Notes under the pieces: model-generated
What the model was told of the DNA's origin: nothing
Databases searched by the model: none
What the model saw: the letters and a program-made list of their open reading frames with translations, nothing else
Made by a program: the position numbers and the translations under genes
Part shown: one piece after another, positions 16,959-30,013 of the stretch
Position numbering within the stretch: the first letter of the stretch is position 1
Layout: each line of letters opens with the position of its first letter
Assembly: GCF_003046295.1 (NCBI RefSeq)
Contig: NZ_PZZN01000001.1
Location: 764,812 to 828,811 of the forward strand
From: Sphingomonas aerolata
GTDB lineage: Bacteria; Pseudomonadota; Alphaproteobacteria; Sphingomonadales; Sphingomonadaceae
DNA length: 64,000 nucleotides
Direction of reading: 5' to 3'

Positions 16959-18452
16959 TCAGTCCGTACTGAGCGCCTTGCGTAACGCGGCGTGCCAGCC
17001 GGCGATCAGCGCGGCGCGGTCGCTCGCCCCCATGCGCGGCTCGAAACACGCCCCCCGCCGCCACGTCTGCGACAACGCATCGAGATCGGGCCAGACCCCG
17101 GTCGCCAGCCCCGCATGGAACGCCGCGCCCAGCGCCGTCGTCTCGAGATGCGTCGGCCGCTCGACCGGTGTCTCGAGCATGTCCGCGAGAAACTGACAGA
17201 GCCAGTCGTTCGCCGCCATGCCGCCGTCGATCCTGAGCGTCGCGGGCGCCGCGCCGCCGTCCGCGACCATCGCCTGCGCCAGATCGAGCGTCTGATAGCC
17301 GACCGCCTCGAGCGCGGCGCGTGCGAGATGGGCACCCGTCGCGCCCAGCGTCAGCCCGGTAATGAGCCCGCGCGCGTCGGGATCCCAGTGCGGCGCGCCC
17401 AGCCCGACAAAGGCGGGGACCATGTAGACGCCGTGGCTGTCGGGAACCTCGGTCGCCATGTCGTGCGTCTGGTGCGCGCTGGTGATCACGCCGAGCCCGT
17501 CGCGCAGCCACTTGACCGCCGCGCCGGCGACGAAGATCGATCCCTCCAGCGCATAGGTCATCTGCCCGTTCAGCCGATAGGCGGGCGTGGTCAGCAACCG
17601 GTGGTCGGACGCGATCGCCGTGTCACCGGTGTTGAGCAGCATGAAACATCCCGTTCCATAGGTCGACTTGACCATGCCGCGCGCGAAACAGGCCTGGCCG
17701 AACAACGCCGCCTGCTGATCCCCCGCCATTCCCGCGATCGGGATCGGGACGTCGAACAGCCCGGGCGCGGTCGTGCCGAACACATGGCTGTTGTCGTGCA
17801 CCTCGGGCAGCATCGCCTGGGGCACGCGCAGCAGCCGGCACAGCGCATCGTCCCAGTCCTGTCGGCGAATGTCATAGAGGAGCGTGCGGCCGGCATTGGT
17901 CACGTCGGTCGCATGCACCGCGCCGCCGGTAAGCCGCCACAACAGGAAACAGTCGATCGTGCCGAAGGCGAGCTCCCCCTTGTCCGCGCGCGCCCGCGCA
18001 CCCGGCACGGTGTCGAGGATCCACGCGATCTTGGTCGCGGAGAAATAGGGATCGAGCAGCAAGCCGGTCTTGTCGCGGACCATCTGTTCCGCGCCCTCGG
18101 CCTTCAGGCTCTGACACACGTCTGCGGTGCGGCGATCCTGCCACACGATCGCGGGGTAGATCGGCGTGCCCGTCGCGCGATCCCAGACGACGACGGTTTC
18201 GCGCTGGTTGGTGATGCCGATCGCCGCGATGTCGCGCGCGGGCACGCCGCCGCGTGCGATCGCCTCGCGCGCGGTCACCAGCGTATCGCGCCAGATGTCC
18301 TCGGGGTCATGCTCGACCCAGCCGAGTCGCGGATAATGCTGCGCGAATTCGCGCTGCGCCGTCGCTACCGGTCTGGCCGTCGCATCGAACAGGATGCTGC
18401 GCGTCGATGTCGTACCCTGATCGATCGCGAGGACATGCGTGGCTTGGCCCAT
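16959..18452 (-). CDS. glpK: Glycerol kinase
   Basis: 497 residues, the normal GlpK length. FGGY-kinase fold: the N-terminal phosphate motif [13 protein letters not shown] at residues 10-22, the substrate motif [35 protein letters not shown], and the C-terminal [19 protein letters not shown]. It phosphorylates glycerol to sn-glycerol 3-phosphate with ATP in the cytosol. ATG 18452 is preceded by AGGAG; an in-frame GTG further upstream was discounted. Divergent from glpD across 92 bp, which makes a shared operator likely. No separate glycerol facilitator gene is next to it. Confidence 0.97.
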   Translation of the reverse strand: MGQATHVLAIDQGTTSTRSILFDATARPVATAQREFAQHYPRLGWVEHDPEDIWRDTLVTAREAIARGGVPARDIAAIGITNQRETVVVWDRATGTPIYPAIVWQDRRTADVCQSLKAEGAEQMVRDKTGLLLDPYFSATKIAWILDTVPGARARADKGELAFGTIDCFLLWRLTGGAVHATDVTNAGRTLLYDIRRQDWDDALCRLLRVPQAMLPEVHDNSHVFGTTAPGLFDVPIPIAGMAGDQQAALFGQACFARGMVKSTYGTGCFMLLNTGDTAIASDHRLLTTPAYRLNGQMTYALEGSIFVAGAAVKWLRDGLGVITSAHQTHDMATEVPDSHGVYMVPAFVGLGAPHWDPDARGLITGLTLGATGAHLARAALEAVGYQTLDLAQAMVADGGAAPATLRIDGGMAANDWLCQFLADMLETPVERPTHLETTALGAAFHAGLATGVWPDLDALSQTWRRGACFEPRMGASDRAALIAGWHAALRKALSTD

Positions 18453-18544
18453 GCGGCTCTCCTTTGCGACCGCTCTAGGCCGCCCCACCACCCCGCGTCG
18501 AGGCTAGCCACCGGTCGGCCCGCGGTGGTAAACGGGAGACGATG

Positions 18545-20125
18545 ATGAAAACGCCCGCGAAATTCGACGTCGACCTGTTGATCGTCGGCGGCGGCATCAA
18601 CGGCACCGGGATCGCGCGCGATGCCGCCGGGCGCGGACTGTCGGTCCTGCTGGTCGAGCAGGACGATCTCGCCAGCCATACCTCGTCAGCCAGCACCAAG
18701 CTGATCCATGGCGGGCTGCGCTATCTCGAATATGGCGAACTCCGGCTGGTGCGCGAGGCGCTGATCGAACGCGAGCGGCTGCTGGCGATCGCGCCGCACA
18801 TCATCTGGCCGCTGCAGTTCGTCCTGCCGCAGACGCATTCGCCGCGTCCTGCCTGGATGGTCCGGCTCGGGCTGTTCCTCTACGACCATCTGGGCGGCCG
18901 CAAGATCCTGCCCGCGACGCGGACCGTGCGTTTCGACCGCGATCCGCTGGGCGACGGGCTGAAACCCGGCGCGACGCGCGCCTTCGTCTATTCGGATTGC
19001 TGGGTGGAGGACAGCCGGCTGGTCGTCCTCAACGCGCGCGACGCGGCAGAGCGCGGCGCGACGATCCTGACGCGCACCCAGCTGGTCGCGGCGACCCGAC
19101 GGGACGGCGGCTGGTCCGCGACGATCGCCGATGCGCAGGGCGAGCGCACCGTCACCGCCCGCGTGCTCGTCAACGCGGCGGGACCCTGGGTCGCCGATGT
19201 GCTGGGGAAGGTGCCCGATTCGCGCCGCGACCGCGGCGTCCGGCTGATCAAGGGCAGCCACATCGTCGTGCCGCGCCTCTATGCGGGCGATCACGCCCTG
19301 CTGTTGCAGAACCCGGACAAGCGCGTCGTCTTCGCGATTCCCTATGAAGGTCGCTTCACGCTGATCGGCACCACCGACGAGGCGTGGCAGGGCGCGCCCG
19401 GCCCCGCGACGATCGACGCCGCCGAGACCGCCTATCTGTGCGACACCATCGACCGGTATTTCCAGCGTGGCATCACCCCCGCCGACATCGTGTGGAGCTA
19501 TTCGGGGATCCGCCCGCTCTACGACGATCACGCGGCCAGTGCGTCGGCGGTGACACGCGACTATGTGCTAGATCTCGACGCCGCGGAGGATCGCGCCGCG
19601 ATGCTGAGCATCTTCGGCGGCAAGATCACGACCTATCGCAAGCTCGCCGAGCACGCGCTGATTCAGCTTGCCCCCTTCTTCCCCGATCGAAACACGGACC
19701 TGACAAAAAGCTGGACCGCGACGGTCGCGCTGCCCGGTGGCGATCTGCCCGAGAGCAATTTCGACCGGTATCTCGAAGCGCTGATCCGGGCGTACCCCGA
19801 CCTGCCGACTGAACTGCTGCGCCGACTCGGCCGCGCCTACGGGACGCGGGTGGACCGGATCCTCGGTGCGGCGCGCACCACCGCCGAGCTTGGCGAGGAT
19901 TTCGGCGCGGGGCTTCATGCTGCCGAGATCGACTATCTCGTCGATCAGGAATGGGCGCGGTCGGCGGCCGACATCCTCTATCGCCGCAGCAAGCTCGGGC
20001 TGCACGTACCCGCCGACGCCGCCGCACGGATCGACGTATATCTGGCCGGTCGCATCGATGGGGCGGCGGGAGGCGCACCGCCCCCCGCCGCAGCGCCCGA
20101 TCAGATCCGCGTGTCGCCCGCATAG
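18545..20125 (+). CDS. glpD: Aerobic glycerol-3-phosphate dehydrogenase
   Basis: 526 residues. The FAD-binding Rossmann motif DLLIVGGGINGTGIARDAAG is at the N-terminus, followed by SHTSSASTKLIHGGLRYLE, the DAO-fold core and the C-terminal GlpD domain (about 390-520). It oxidises glycerol 3-phosphate to dihydroxyacetone phosphate and passes electrons to ubiquinone at the inner membrane. ATG 18545 has GGGAG six bases upstream; ATG 18542 is also in frame but too close. The leader holds a CCACCG/CGGTGG hairpin (18508-18528) next to the ribosome-binding site, which could affect initiation. It ends overlapping the convergent manA stop by 25 bp. Confidence 0.96.
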   Translation: MKTPAKFDVDLLIVGGGINGTGIARDAAGRGLSVLLVEQDDLASHTSSASTKLIHGGLRYLEYGELRLVREALIERERLLAIAPHIIWPLQFVLPQTHSPRPAWMVRLGLFLYDHLGGRKILPATRTVRFDRDPLGDGLKPGATRAFVYSDCWVEDSRLVVLNARDAAERGATILTRTQLVAATRRDGGWSATIADAQGERTVTARVLVNAAGPWVADVLGKVPDSRRDRGVRLIKGSHIVVPRLYAGDHALLLQNPDKRVVFAIPYEGRFTLIGTTDEAWQGAPGPATIDAAETAYLCDTIDRYFQRGITPADIVWSYSGIRPLYDDHAASASAVTRDYVLDLDAAEDRAAMLSIFGGKITTYRKLAEHALIQLAPFFPDRNTDLTKSWTATVALPGGDLPESNFDRYLEALIRAYPDLPTELLRRLGRAYGTRVDRILGAARTTAELGEDFGAGLHAAEIDYLVDQEWARSAADILYRRSKLGLHVPADAAARIDVYLAGRIDGAAGGAPPPAAAPDQIRVSPA

Positions 20126-20925
20126 GCGAACAGCAGGTCGGCGTCGTCGCTGGCCTCGATCCGCTCGGACCCGGTCACGGTGACGCATTCGCCCGCCTTG
20201 AACGCGACGCCCGCGACGCTGCCCGTTCCGGTGATCGGGATCAGCCAGGCGGTCCGCCCTTCAGGAAGGGTCACCGCATGCTCGCCACCGGTCCAGCGCT
20301 CGAGCACGAACTTGGGGCCTTCGACCTGGATCGTCCGACCTTCGGAGACGACGCCCGGCGACGTGATCGGCTGATAGGGCACCGGATCCGAGACCGCGAT
20401 GCCGTCGTCGAGGTGTAGTTCGCGGTCGCTGCCATAATCATAGAGGCGATAGGTGGTTTCCGAATTCTGCTGAACCTCGATCACCGTCAGGCCGCCGCCG
20501 ATCGCGTGGATCGTGTCGGAGGCGCAGTACATGAAATCGCCCGCCTTGACCGGCTTCCAGTAAAGCTTGTCCTCGATCGTGCCGTCGATCGCGGCCGCGC
20601 GCAGGTCGTCGCGCGACATCGGCGCCTTGGTGCCGACGGCGATCGTCGAATCGGGTTCGGCGGCCAGCACCGTCCAGCATTCGTCCTTACCTCGTGGCAG
20701 GCCGCGCGCATGCGCCTGGTCGTCGTCGGGATGGACCTGCACCGACAACTTCTCGCTGGTGAACAGATATTTGATCAGCAGATCGGGGGTCGTGTCGCCG
20801 GGTTCCTGGAACCAGACCTCGCCGATCGCCGGCGCATCCGGGGCGGGATCGTCAAAGCCGGGCCACAGCGTGTGGCGTCCCCAGGGCTTCTCGACACGAT
20901 GGGTGTGAAGCAGGGTGGCGGGCAT
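20101..20925 (-). CDS. manA: Class I mannose-6-phosphate isomerase
   Basis: About 274 residues, the short Firmicute-like type I form rather than the bifunctional ManC/AlgA form. Zn-binding cupin motifs are visible: KLSVQVHPDDDQAH (Gln and His ligands), KDECWTVL (Glu ligand) and the later FMYCASDTIHAIGGG (His). It interconverts mannose 6-phosphate and fructose 6-phosphate, feeding GDP-mannose for envelope polysaccharides or allowing mannose use. ATG 20925 has GAAGGAA upstream; the long upstream frame is non-coding. Overlaps glpD tail to tail by 25 bp. Confidence 0.88.
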   Translation of the reverse strand: MPATLLHTHRVEKPWGRHTLWPGFDDPAPDAPAIGEVWFQEPGDTTPDLLIKYLFTSEKLSVQVHPDDDQAHARGLPRGKDECWTVLAAEPDSTIAVGTKAPMSRDDLRAAAIDGTIEDKLYWKPVKAGDFMYCASDTIHAIGGGLTVIEVQQNSETTYRLYDYGSDRELHLDDGIAVSDPVPYQPITSPGVVSEGRTIQVEGPKFVLERWTGGEHAVTLPEGRTAWLIPITGTGSVAGVAFKAGECVTVTGSERIEASDDADLLFAYAGDTRI

Positions 20926-21161
20926 CAAACGTTCCTTCTCAAGGCTGGCGGACTGGCGCGGCATAGCGCCCCGGGGCCCAACTGGCGAGACGCCGGGAAT
21001 GTCCCGTCGTCGACGCGGCATCGCGCCAGGCGTATCGCGCCCGTCGACCGGTGAATTGTGGCTGAATAGACCGCCCCGAAGGCCCCTGCTTCAGACGTCT
21101 CCAAACGCCCTCGCTAGGGGGGATTGTTCGCGTGCCCCCGGTTACGCTAAGGACGACGTCC

Positions 21162-22130
21162 ATGCGTATCCCCCAGTCTCGCGCGCTCTCGATCGCGCTC
21201 CTCGCCGCCATAGCGCTCCCCATGGCCGGGTGCGCGAGTTCGCGCACCTCCACCGACATCCCGTATGTCGCGCGCGACGTGGGCACGCTCTACTCGCTGG
21301 CGAAGAAGCGGCTCGACCAGGGGCGCTACAAGGAATCGGCGCAGCTGTTCGACGAAGTCGAGCGCCAGCATCCCTATTCGATCTGGGCCCGCCGTGCGCA
21401 GATCATGAGCGCGTTCAGCTATTATCTCGACACCGACTATACCAAGTCGATCCAGTCGGCGCAGCGGTTCATCGCGGTCCACCCGGGCAACCGCGACGCG
21501 CCCTATGCCTATTACCTGATCGCGCTGGGCTATTACGAGCAGATCACCGACGTCACGCGCGACCAGAAGATCACGCGCCAGGCGCTCGACGCGCTGGGCG
21601 AGCTGACACGGCGCTATCCCAACACGCGCTATGCGTCGGATGCGCGGCTGAAGATCGATCTCGTCAACGATCACCTTGGCGGCAAGGAGATGGAGATCGG
21701 TCGCTTCTACGAGACGCGCGGCCAATGGCTCGCGGCGAACGGGCGGTTCCGCACCGTGATCGACCAGTATCAGCAGACCACGCACACCCCCGAGGCGCTG
21801 ATGCGTCTGACCGAGACCTATCTCGCGCTTGGCGTCCCGATCGAGGCCGAGAAGGCCGCGGCGGTGCTGGGTCGCAACTATCCGGGCACGCCCTGGTATC
21901 AACGCGCGTACAAGCTCATGCAGGAGCATCCGGTCAAGCCGCTGGCGCCGATCGCGACGGGCGCGCAGATCGTCCCCGCCGGCACCCCCGGCGCGCTCCC
22001 CGCCGCTGGCCTCGGCGAGACCCCGGCAATCCCGGGCTCGCCCGGCAATGGCGGCTCTGGTTCCGCTGCGGCAGGCGGGTCGGGCCCGGTCGGCCCCGCC
22101 GGCACCACGCGCACCACGCCCGGCAACTGA
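21162..22130 (+). CDS. bamD: Outer membrane protein assembly factor BamD
   Basis: 322-residue lipoprotein. Signal peptide ends in the lipobox LPMAGC (Cys at about residue 25), followed by five TPR-like repeats (about 45-245), including LAKKRLDQGRYKESAQLFDEVERQHPYS and AYYLIALGYYEQI, hallmarks of BamD. It is anchored in the inner leaflet of the outer membrane and works with BamA to fold beta-barrel proteins. After the conserved part, a Pro/Gly/Ala-rich tail of about 60 residues (GTPGALPAAGLGE..., GGSGSAAAGGSG) extends beyond the E. coli protein (245), as in other sphingomonads. ATG 21162 is used. recN follows in the same direction after a repeat element. Confidence 0.94.
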   Translation: MRIPQSRALSIALLAAIALPMAGCASSRTSTDIPYVARDVGTLYSLAKKRLDQGRYKESAQLFDEVERQHPYSIWARRAQIMSAFSYYLDTDYTKSIQSAQRFIAVHPGNRDAPYAYYLIALGYYEQITDVTRDQKITRQALDALGELTRRYPNTRYASDARLKIDLVNDHLGGKEMEIGRFYETRGQWLAANGRFRTVIDQYQQTTHTPEALMRLTETYLALGVPIEAEKAAAVLGRNYPGTPWYQRAYKLMQEHPVKPLAPIATGAQIVPAGTPGALPAAGLGETPAIPGSPGNGGSGSAAAGGSGPVGPAGTTRTTPGN

Positions 22131-22163
22131 GCAAGGGCGGCGCGCGCCGCCCCTCCCCCACTC

Positions 22164-22296
22164 GTCATCCTGACGGACGTCACTGCCCAGAGCCACGACG
22201 TCCGCCCCTCCGCCGTCATCCTGACGAAAGTCAGGATCCAGAGCCACAAACCCGAGCGCGCGTGACCCTGGATCCTGACTTTCGTCAGGATGACGA
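22164..22296. repeat. Palindromic intergenic element array (REP/BIME-like), copy 2
   Basis: Between bamD and recN. A partial unit starting GTCATCCTGACGGACGTCAC (22164) is followed by a complete pair at 22215-22294. The pair's left arm GTCATCCTGACGAAAGTCAG continues into GATCCAGAG, and its right arm is the exact mirror, CCTGGATCCTGACTTTC followed by GTCAGGATGAC. Each arm is a hairpin and the two arms also pair with each other. The same arms recur at 34.0 and 57.2 kb. This copy sits between two genes of the same strand, so it could attenuate or separate recN from bamD. Confidence 0.8.
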
Positions 22297-22431
22297 GGAG
22301 GGCAGTGTTCACGGAGCGCGGCGGTGACGAGAAGCCTCGACCGCAAAGCGTCAAGCCTGAAAGCCCCCATCCGCACCAAGCGGAACATTGGGGGATCATT
22401 TTCGCATCCGGATCGTCTAAGGGACGAACCG

Positions 22432-26282
<3,851 letters not shown>

Positions 26283-26310
26283 ACGCGCAGCGTGCCACGC
26301 ACTTGATCGA

Positions 26311-26334
26311 GATTGGTTCCGTCGTGGACCAATC
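26311..26334. repeat. Inverted repeat between ligA and the TonB-dependent receptor gene
   Basis: GATTGGTTCC-GTCGT-GGACCAATC (one bulged T) begins 28 bp after the ligA stop, and 164 bp before the receptor's start. No T-run follows. It could be the ligA transcript end or an operator for the receptor gene; sequence cannot decide. Confidence 0.4.
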
Positions 26335-26498
26335 GATGCCGGGCCGTGGCTTTTTTGCAACGCAATATGACGGAGTGCGTCCGGCGCAACACGCGACTCG
26401 CCAATGTCATGGAACCGAAATATTTGGAGCGCAGGGGCGCGGCTGACCGAACGATCAAGTCGCGGATCTCGAGCATAAGCTCAAAGGGGACATTTCAA

Positions 26499-29400
26499 AT
26501 GCGTAACAACCTTTTCCTGGGTGCGGCGGCGATTGCGCTGATCGCGCCGATGGCCGTGTCCGCGCAGGAGACGACCTCCTCGATCCGCGGCACTGTTACA
26601 GCCAATGGCGCGCCCGTAGCCGGCGCGACGGTGGTGATCCTGAACGTGCCGTCGGGTTCGCGCTCGACGCAGACGACCGACGCCTCGGGCAGCTTCAATG
26701 CCGGCGGCCTGCGCGTGGGTGGTCCGTTCACCGTCACGGTCACCGCGGCGGGCTATCCCGAAACGTCGATCACCGACATCCAGACCACCGTCGCGCAGAC
26801 CTATGAACTGCCGATCGAGCTGGCCGCCGCCGAATCTGGTGGTGCGGACATCGTCATCACCGCGTCGTCGCTGCCCCGCGCGCGCAACGTCAGCCAGGGC
26901 CCGGCAACGGTCCTGAACGCCGAGCAGATCGGCTCGGTCGCATCCGTGAACCGCGACGTCCGCGACCTGATGCGCCGCGATCCGTTCGCGCGTCTCGACG
27001 ACACCCCCTCGGGCGGTCGTGCCGTTTCGTTCGCCGGCCAGAATGCGCGCTTCAACCGCTTCTCGGTCGACGGCGTGCCGGTCACCGACAATTTCGGCCT
27101 CAACCCCGACGGCCTGCCGACCCGCCGCGCGCCTATCCCGTTCGATTCGATCGGCCAGTTCCAGACCAAGGTCGCGCCCTATGACGTCCGCGAAGGCAAC
27201 TTCCAGGGCGGCGCGATCAACGCAATCCTGAAGTCGGGCACCAACGAATTCCACGGCACGGGCTTCTATGCCTATTCGGACGACAGCCTGACCGGCAACC
27301 GCACGAAGGCAGGCCCCGGCGTTCCCACCGGCCGCGTCAACATTCCCGACTTCAAGTACGAGAATTTCGGCGCGGAGCTGTCCGGGCCGATCATCAAGGA
27401 CAAGCTGTTCTTCATGATCGCGGGCGAGCGCATCCGTGCGAACACCCCGATCGTCGAGGGTACCGCCGGCACCAACGCCGGTACGGTCGTCCCCAACATC
27501 ACCGACGCACAGGTCGCCCAGATCCAGCAGATCGCGGACTCGCGCTACGGCTATGACACCGGCGGTGTGCTGCAGGATTCGAACGATCGCGACGATCGCC
27601 TCGTCGCCCGTATCGACGCCAACCTGTCGGATACGCAGCGCGCGTCGCTGACCTATCTCTACACGAAGGATTCGATCCAGCTCGGTCAGAACACCTTCGT
27701 CACGGGCACGCCCGGGCTCGGCCTCGAGTCGAACGGCTATATCTCGTCGAACCGCCTCCATACCGGCGTCGCGCAGTTGAACAGCGACTGGAGCGAGGAA
27801 TTCTCGACCGAAATCCGCGGCTTCTACAAGGACTATAAGCGCGGTCAGGACCCGATCCTCGGCCGCGGCTTCGCCCAGATGCAGGTCTGCACCGCGCCGA
27901 CCTCGGATCGCGGCACCGGCACCGCGACCAACAACGACTTGTCCAACACTTGCCAGTCGGGCTTTGGCAACGTCTCGTTCGGACCGGACATCTCGCGCCA
28001 GTCGAACGAACTGACCAGCCGCAGCTTCGGCGGCCTCGTGCAGGGGCGCCTGACGCGGGACAATCATGACGTCCGCGTGTTCGGTGAGTTCACCGATTCG
28101 AAGATCAACAACCTGTTCGTCCAGCGGACGGCGGGCGATTACTACTTCGACTCGATCGCCGATTTCCAGGCCGGCAATGCGCAGCGTTTCCGTTATGGCA
28201 ATGCCGTTCCGTCGCTCGACCCGGTCAACGGTGCCGCGCGCTTCCGCTACCAGTCCTACAGCTTCGGTGTTCAGGACACGTGGCGCCTGAGCGACCTGTT
28301 CACGCTGTCCTACGGCGCACGCTACGACACGTTCGGCGGCCATAGCCGTCCCGAGCTGAACTCGGCATTCCTGTCGCGCTACAACTTCCCGAACACCGCC
28401 TATATCTCGGGCCGCGGCGTGTTCCAGCCGCGCATCGGGTTCGACTTCAAGCCGGTGTCGGCGGTGTCGCTGCGCGGCGGTATCGGCATCTTCTCGGGCG
28501 GCGCGCCCGACGTCTATGTCTCGAACAGCTTCTCGAACACGGGCTTCCTGACCAACGCGATCGACGTCCGCCAGAACAACAACAACAGCTACACGATCGC
28601 CGGGCTGTCCGCGGCGGACGCGCAGACCAACGGCGGCGCGATCCTGACCAACGTGAACGGCACGGCGGTCCCGGCGGCGGCCAATGGCGTGCTCACCAAC
28701 GCGACGGTCAACACGCTTTCGCCGACCAACGCACTCGATCCGAACTTCAAGGTGCCGTCGCAGTGGCGTGGCACGCTGTCGGCCGACTATGATCCCAACT
28801 GGGGTGGCACGTTCGGCGATGGCTGGCACTTCGGCGCCGACTTCCTGTGGTCCGACGTCCGCAACCAGGTGTTTTTCACCGATCTGCGCGTCGCGCCGAC
28901 GGCATTGCGGACGCCAGATGGCCGCGTACGCTATGCCTCGCGGACCACGTTCGCCGACACCAATTCGGACCTGTATCTGACGAACACCACGCGTGGCCGC
29001 AGCTACATCGGCGTCGCGCGCGTCAGCAAGGACTTCGATTTCGGCCTCAACCTGGGCGTCAGCTACACCTATCAGGACATCAAGGATCAGGCGCCGGCAA
29101 CCTCGTCGACCGCGTCGTCCAACTACGGCAACGGCGCGTTCCTCGATGCCAACGGCGCCGCCTATGGCATCTCGAACGACCAGGTGAAGCACAACATCAA
29201 GTATAACGTCAGCTTCAACCACGCGTTCTTCGGCGACTACAAGACCAACTTCACGCTGTTCGGCGAGACGCGTATCGGTCGCCCGTACAGCTACACGATG
29301 CAGGATCTGTCCTCGAACCGGTCGCCGGTGTTCGGCACGATCGGCAGCGCATCGCGCTACCTCCTCTACGTGCCGACCTCGACCACCGATGCGCTGGTGT

Positions 29401-29852
29401 CGTATGACAGCGTGGCAACGCGCGACACGTTCGAGGCGCTTATAAACTCGACCGACCTGAAGAAGTATCGTGGCAAGATCACGCCGCGCAACGGCTTCAA
29501 CTCGAAGTGGTTCACGCGTTTCGACCTTCATCTGTCGCAGGAAATCCCGACCTTCGTCGGCGCCAGCCGCGTCCAGCTGTTCGCGGATATCGAGAACGTC
29601 ACCAACTTCCTGAACAAGAACTGGGGCCAGATCCGCGAATACCAGTTCCCGTACACGATCCCGGCGGTTCGCGTTCAGTGCCTCCAGACGGCGGTCGCGA
29701 CCGGCACGGCGCCGGGCGCAGCGGTCACGGCGAATTCGAGCCAGGCCTGCGCACAATATCGGTACAGCGCGCCCGCATCGGCGCCGAGCGACACGATCTA
29801 TTCGCGTCAGTCGCTCTACTCGATCCGCGTCGGCGCACGGTTCAGCTTCTGA
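26499..29852 (+). CDS. TonB-dependent receptor, Oar-like, with N-terminal CarboxypepD_reg domain
   Basis: A 1117-residue outer-membrane protein. Signal peptide (MRNNLFLGAAAIALIAPMAVSA) is followed by a carboxypeptidase-regulatory-like beta-sandwich (about 27-110, SSIRGTVTANGAPVAGATVVI). The plug domain comes next (about 120-260, ARNVSQGPATVLNAEQIGSV, FSVDGVPVTDNFGL), then a large beta-barrel ending in IRVGARFSF with the C-terminal Phe used for BAM insertion. Oar-like receptors import large or protein-derived ligands or glycans; the ligand is unknown. ATG 26499 has AAAGGGGA upstream; the frame is open from 26313 but that is leader. A terminator follows at 29878. Confidence 0.9.
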   Translation: MRNNLFLGAAAIALIAPMAVSAQETTSSIRGTVTANGAPVAGATVVILNVPSGSRSTQTTDASGSFNAGGLRVGGPFTVTVTAAGYPETSITDIQTTVAQTYELPIELAAAESGGADIVITASSLPRARNVSQGPATVLNAEQIGSVASVNRDVRDLMRRDPFARLDDTPSGGRAVSFAGQNARFNRFSVDGVPVTDNFGLNPDGLPTRRAPIPFDSIGQFQTKVAPYDVREGNFQGGAINAILKSGTNEFHGTGFYAYSDDSLTGNRTKAGPGVPTGRVNIPDFKYENFGAELSGPIIKDKLFFMIAGERIRANTPIVEGTAGTNAGTVVPNITDAQVAQIQQIADSRYGYDTGGVLQDSNDRDDRLVARIDANLSDTQRASLTYLYTKDSIQLGQNTFVTGTPGLGLESNGYISSNRLHTGVAQLNSDWSEEFSTEIRGFYKDYKRGQDPILGRGFAQMQVCTAPTSDRGTGTATNNDLSNTCQSGFGNVSFGPDISRQSNELTSRSFGGLVQGRLTRDNHDVRVFGEFTDSKINNLFVQRTAGDYYFDSIADFQAGNAQRFRYGNAVPSLDPVNGAARFRYQSYSFGVQDTWRLSDLFTLSYGARYDTFGGHSRPELNSAFLSRYNFPNTAYISGRGVFQPRIGFDFKPVSAVSLRGGIGIFSGGAPDVYVSNSFSNTGFLTNAIDVRQNNNNSYTIAGLSAADAQTNGGAILTNVNGTAVPAAANGVLTNATVNTLSPTNALDPNFKVPSQWRGTLSADYDPNWGGTFGDGWHFGADFLWSDVRNQVFFTDLRVAPTALRTPDGRVRYASRTTFADTNSDLYLTNTTRGRSYIGVARVSKDFDFGLNLGVSYTYQDIKDQAPATSSTASSNYGNGAFLDANGAAYGISNDQVKHNIKYNVSFNHAFFGDYKTNFTLFGETRIGRPYSYTMQDLSSNRSPVFGTIGSASRYLLYVPTSTTDALVSYDSVATRDTFEALINSTDLKKYRGKITPRNGFNSKWFTRFDLHLSQEIPTFVGASRVQLFADIENVTNFLNKNWGQIREYQFPYTIPAVRVQCLQTAVATGTAPGAAVTANSSQACAQYRYSAPASAPSDTIYSRQSLYSIRVGARFSF

Positions 29853-29877
29853 GCCCTATCGCCTCGACGTGACGACC

Positions 29878-29911
29878 GGGCCGCCGTTTCCAGATGGGAA
29901 ACGGCGGCCCT
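29878..29911 (+). terminator. Rho-independent-type terminator after the TonB receptor gene
   Basis: GGGCCGCCGTTTCC pairs with GGAAACGGCGGCCC around a 5-base loop, and is followed by TTTCG. The 14-bp stem starts 25 bp after the receptor stop. The T-tract is short, but the stem is very stable. Confidence 0.75.
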
Positions 29912-30013
29912 TTCGCGTCCGGTCGCCGGCCCTTCGCCGCCGGCACGAAAATCTCCTGGAGCCGCAACCACTTTTGCGCCCGCCGCCGCCCGCGTGTAAG
30001 ACCGGCGCTAACC

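Noticed and set aside
18508..18528. Hairpin in the glpD leader as a riboswitch
   Set aside because: Only a 6-bp stem with a 9-base loop; too small to support a riboswitch. Mentioned only in the glpD entry.
22164..22296. Possible CRISPR array in the repeated segment
   Set aside because: Only inverted palindromic units are present, with no regularly spaced direct repeats or spacers, and no cas genes in the window.
26481..29756. 1091-residue open frame on the minus strand, opposite the TonB receptor
   Set aside because: It mirrors the receptor gene almost exactly, is Arg/Asp/Ala-rich and has no domain look; it results from G+C-rich codons on the opposite strand.
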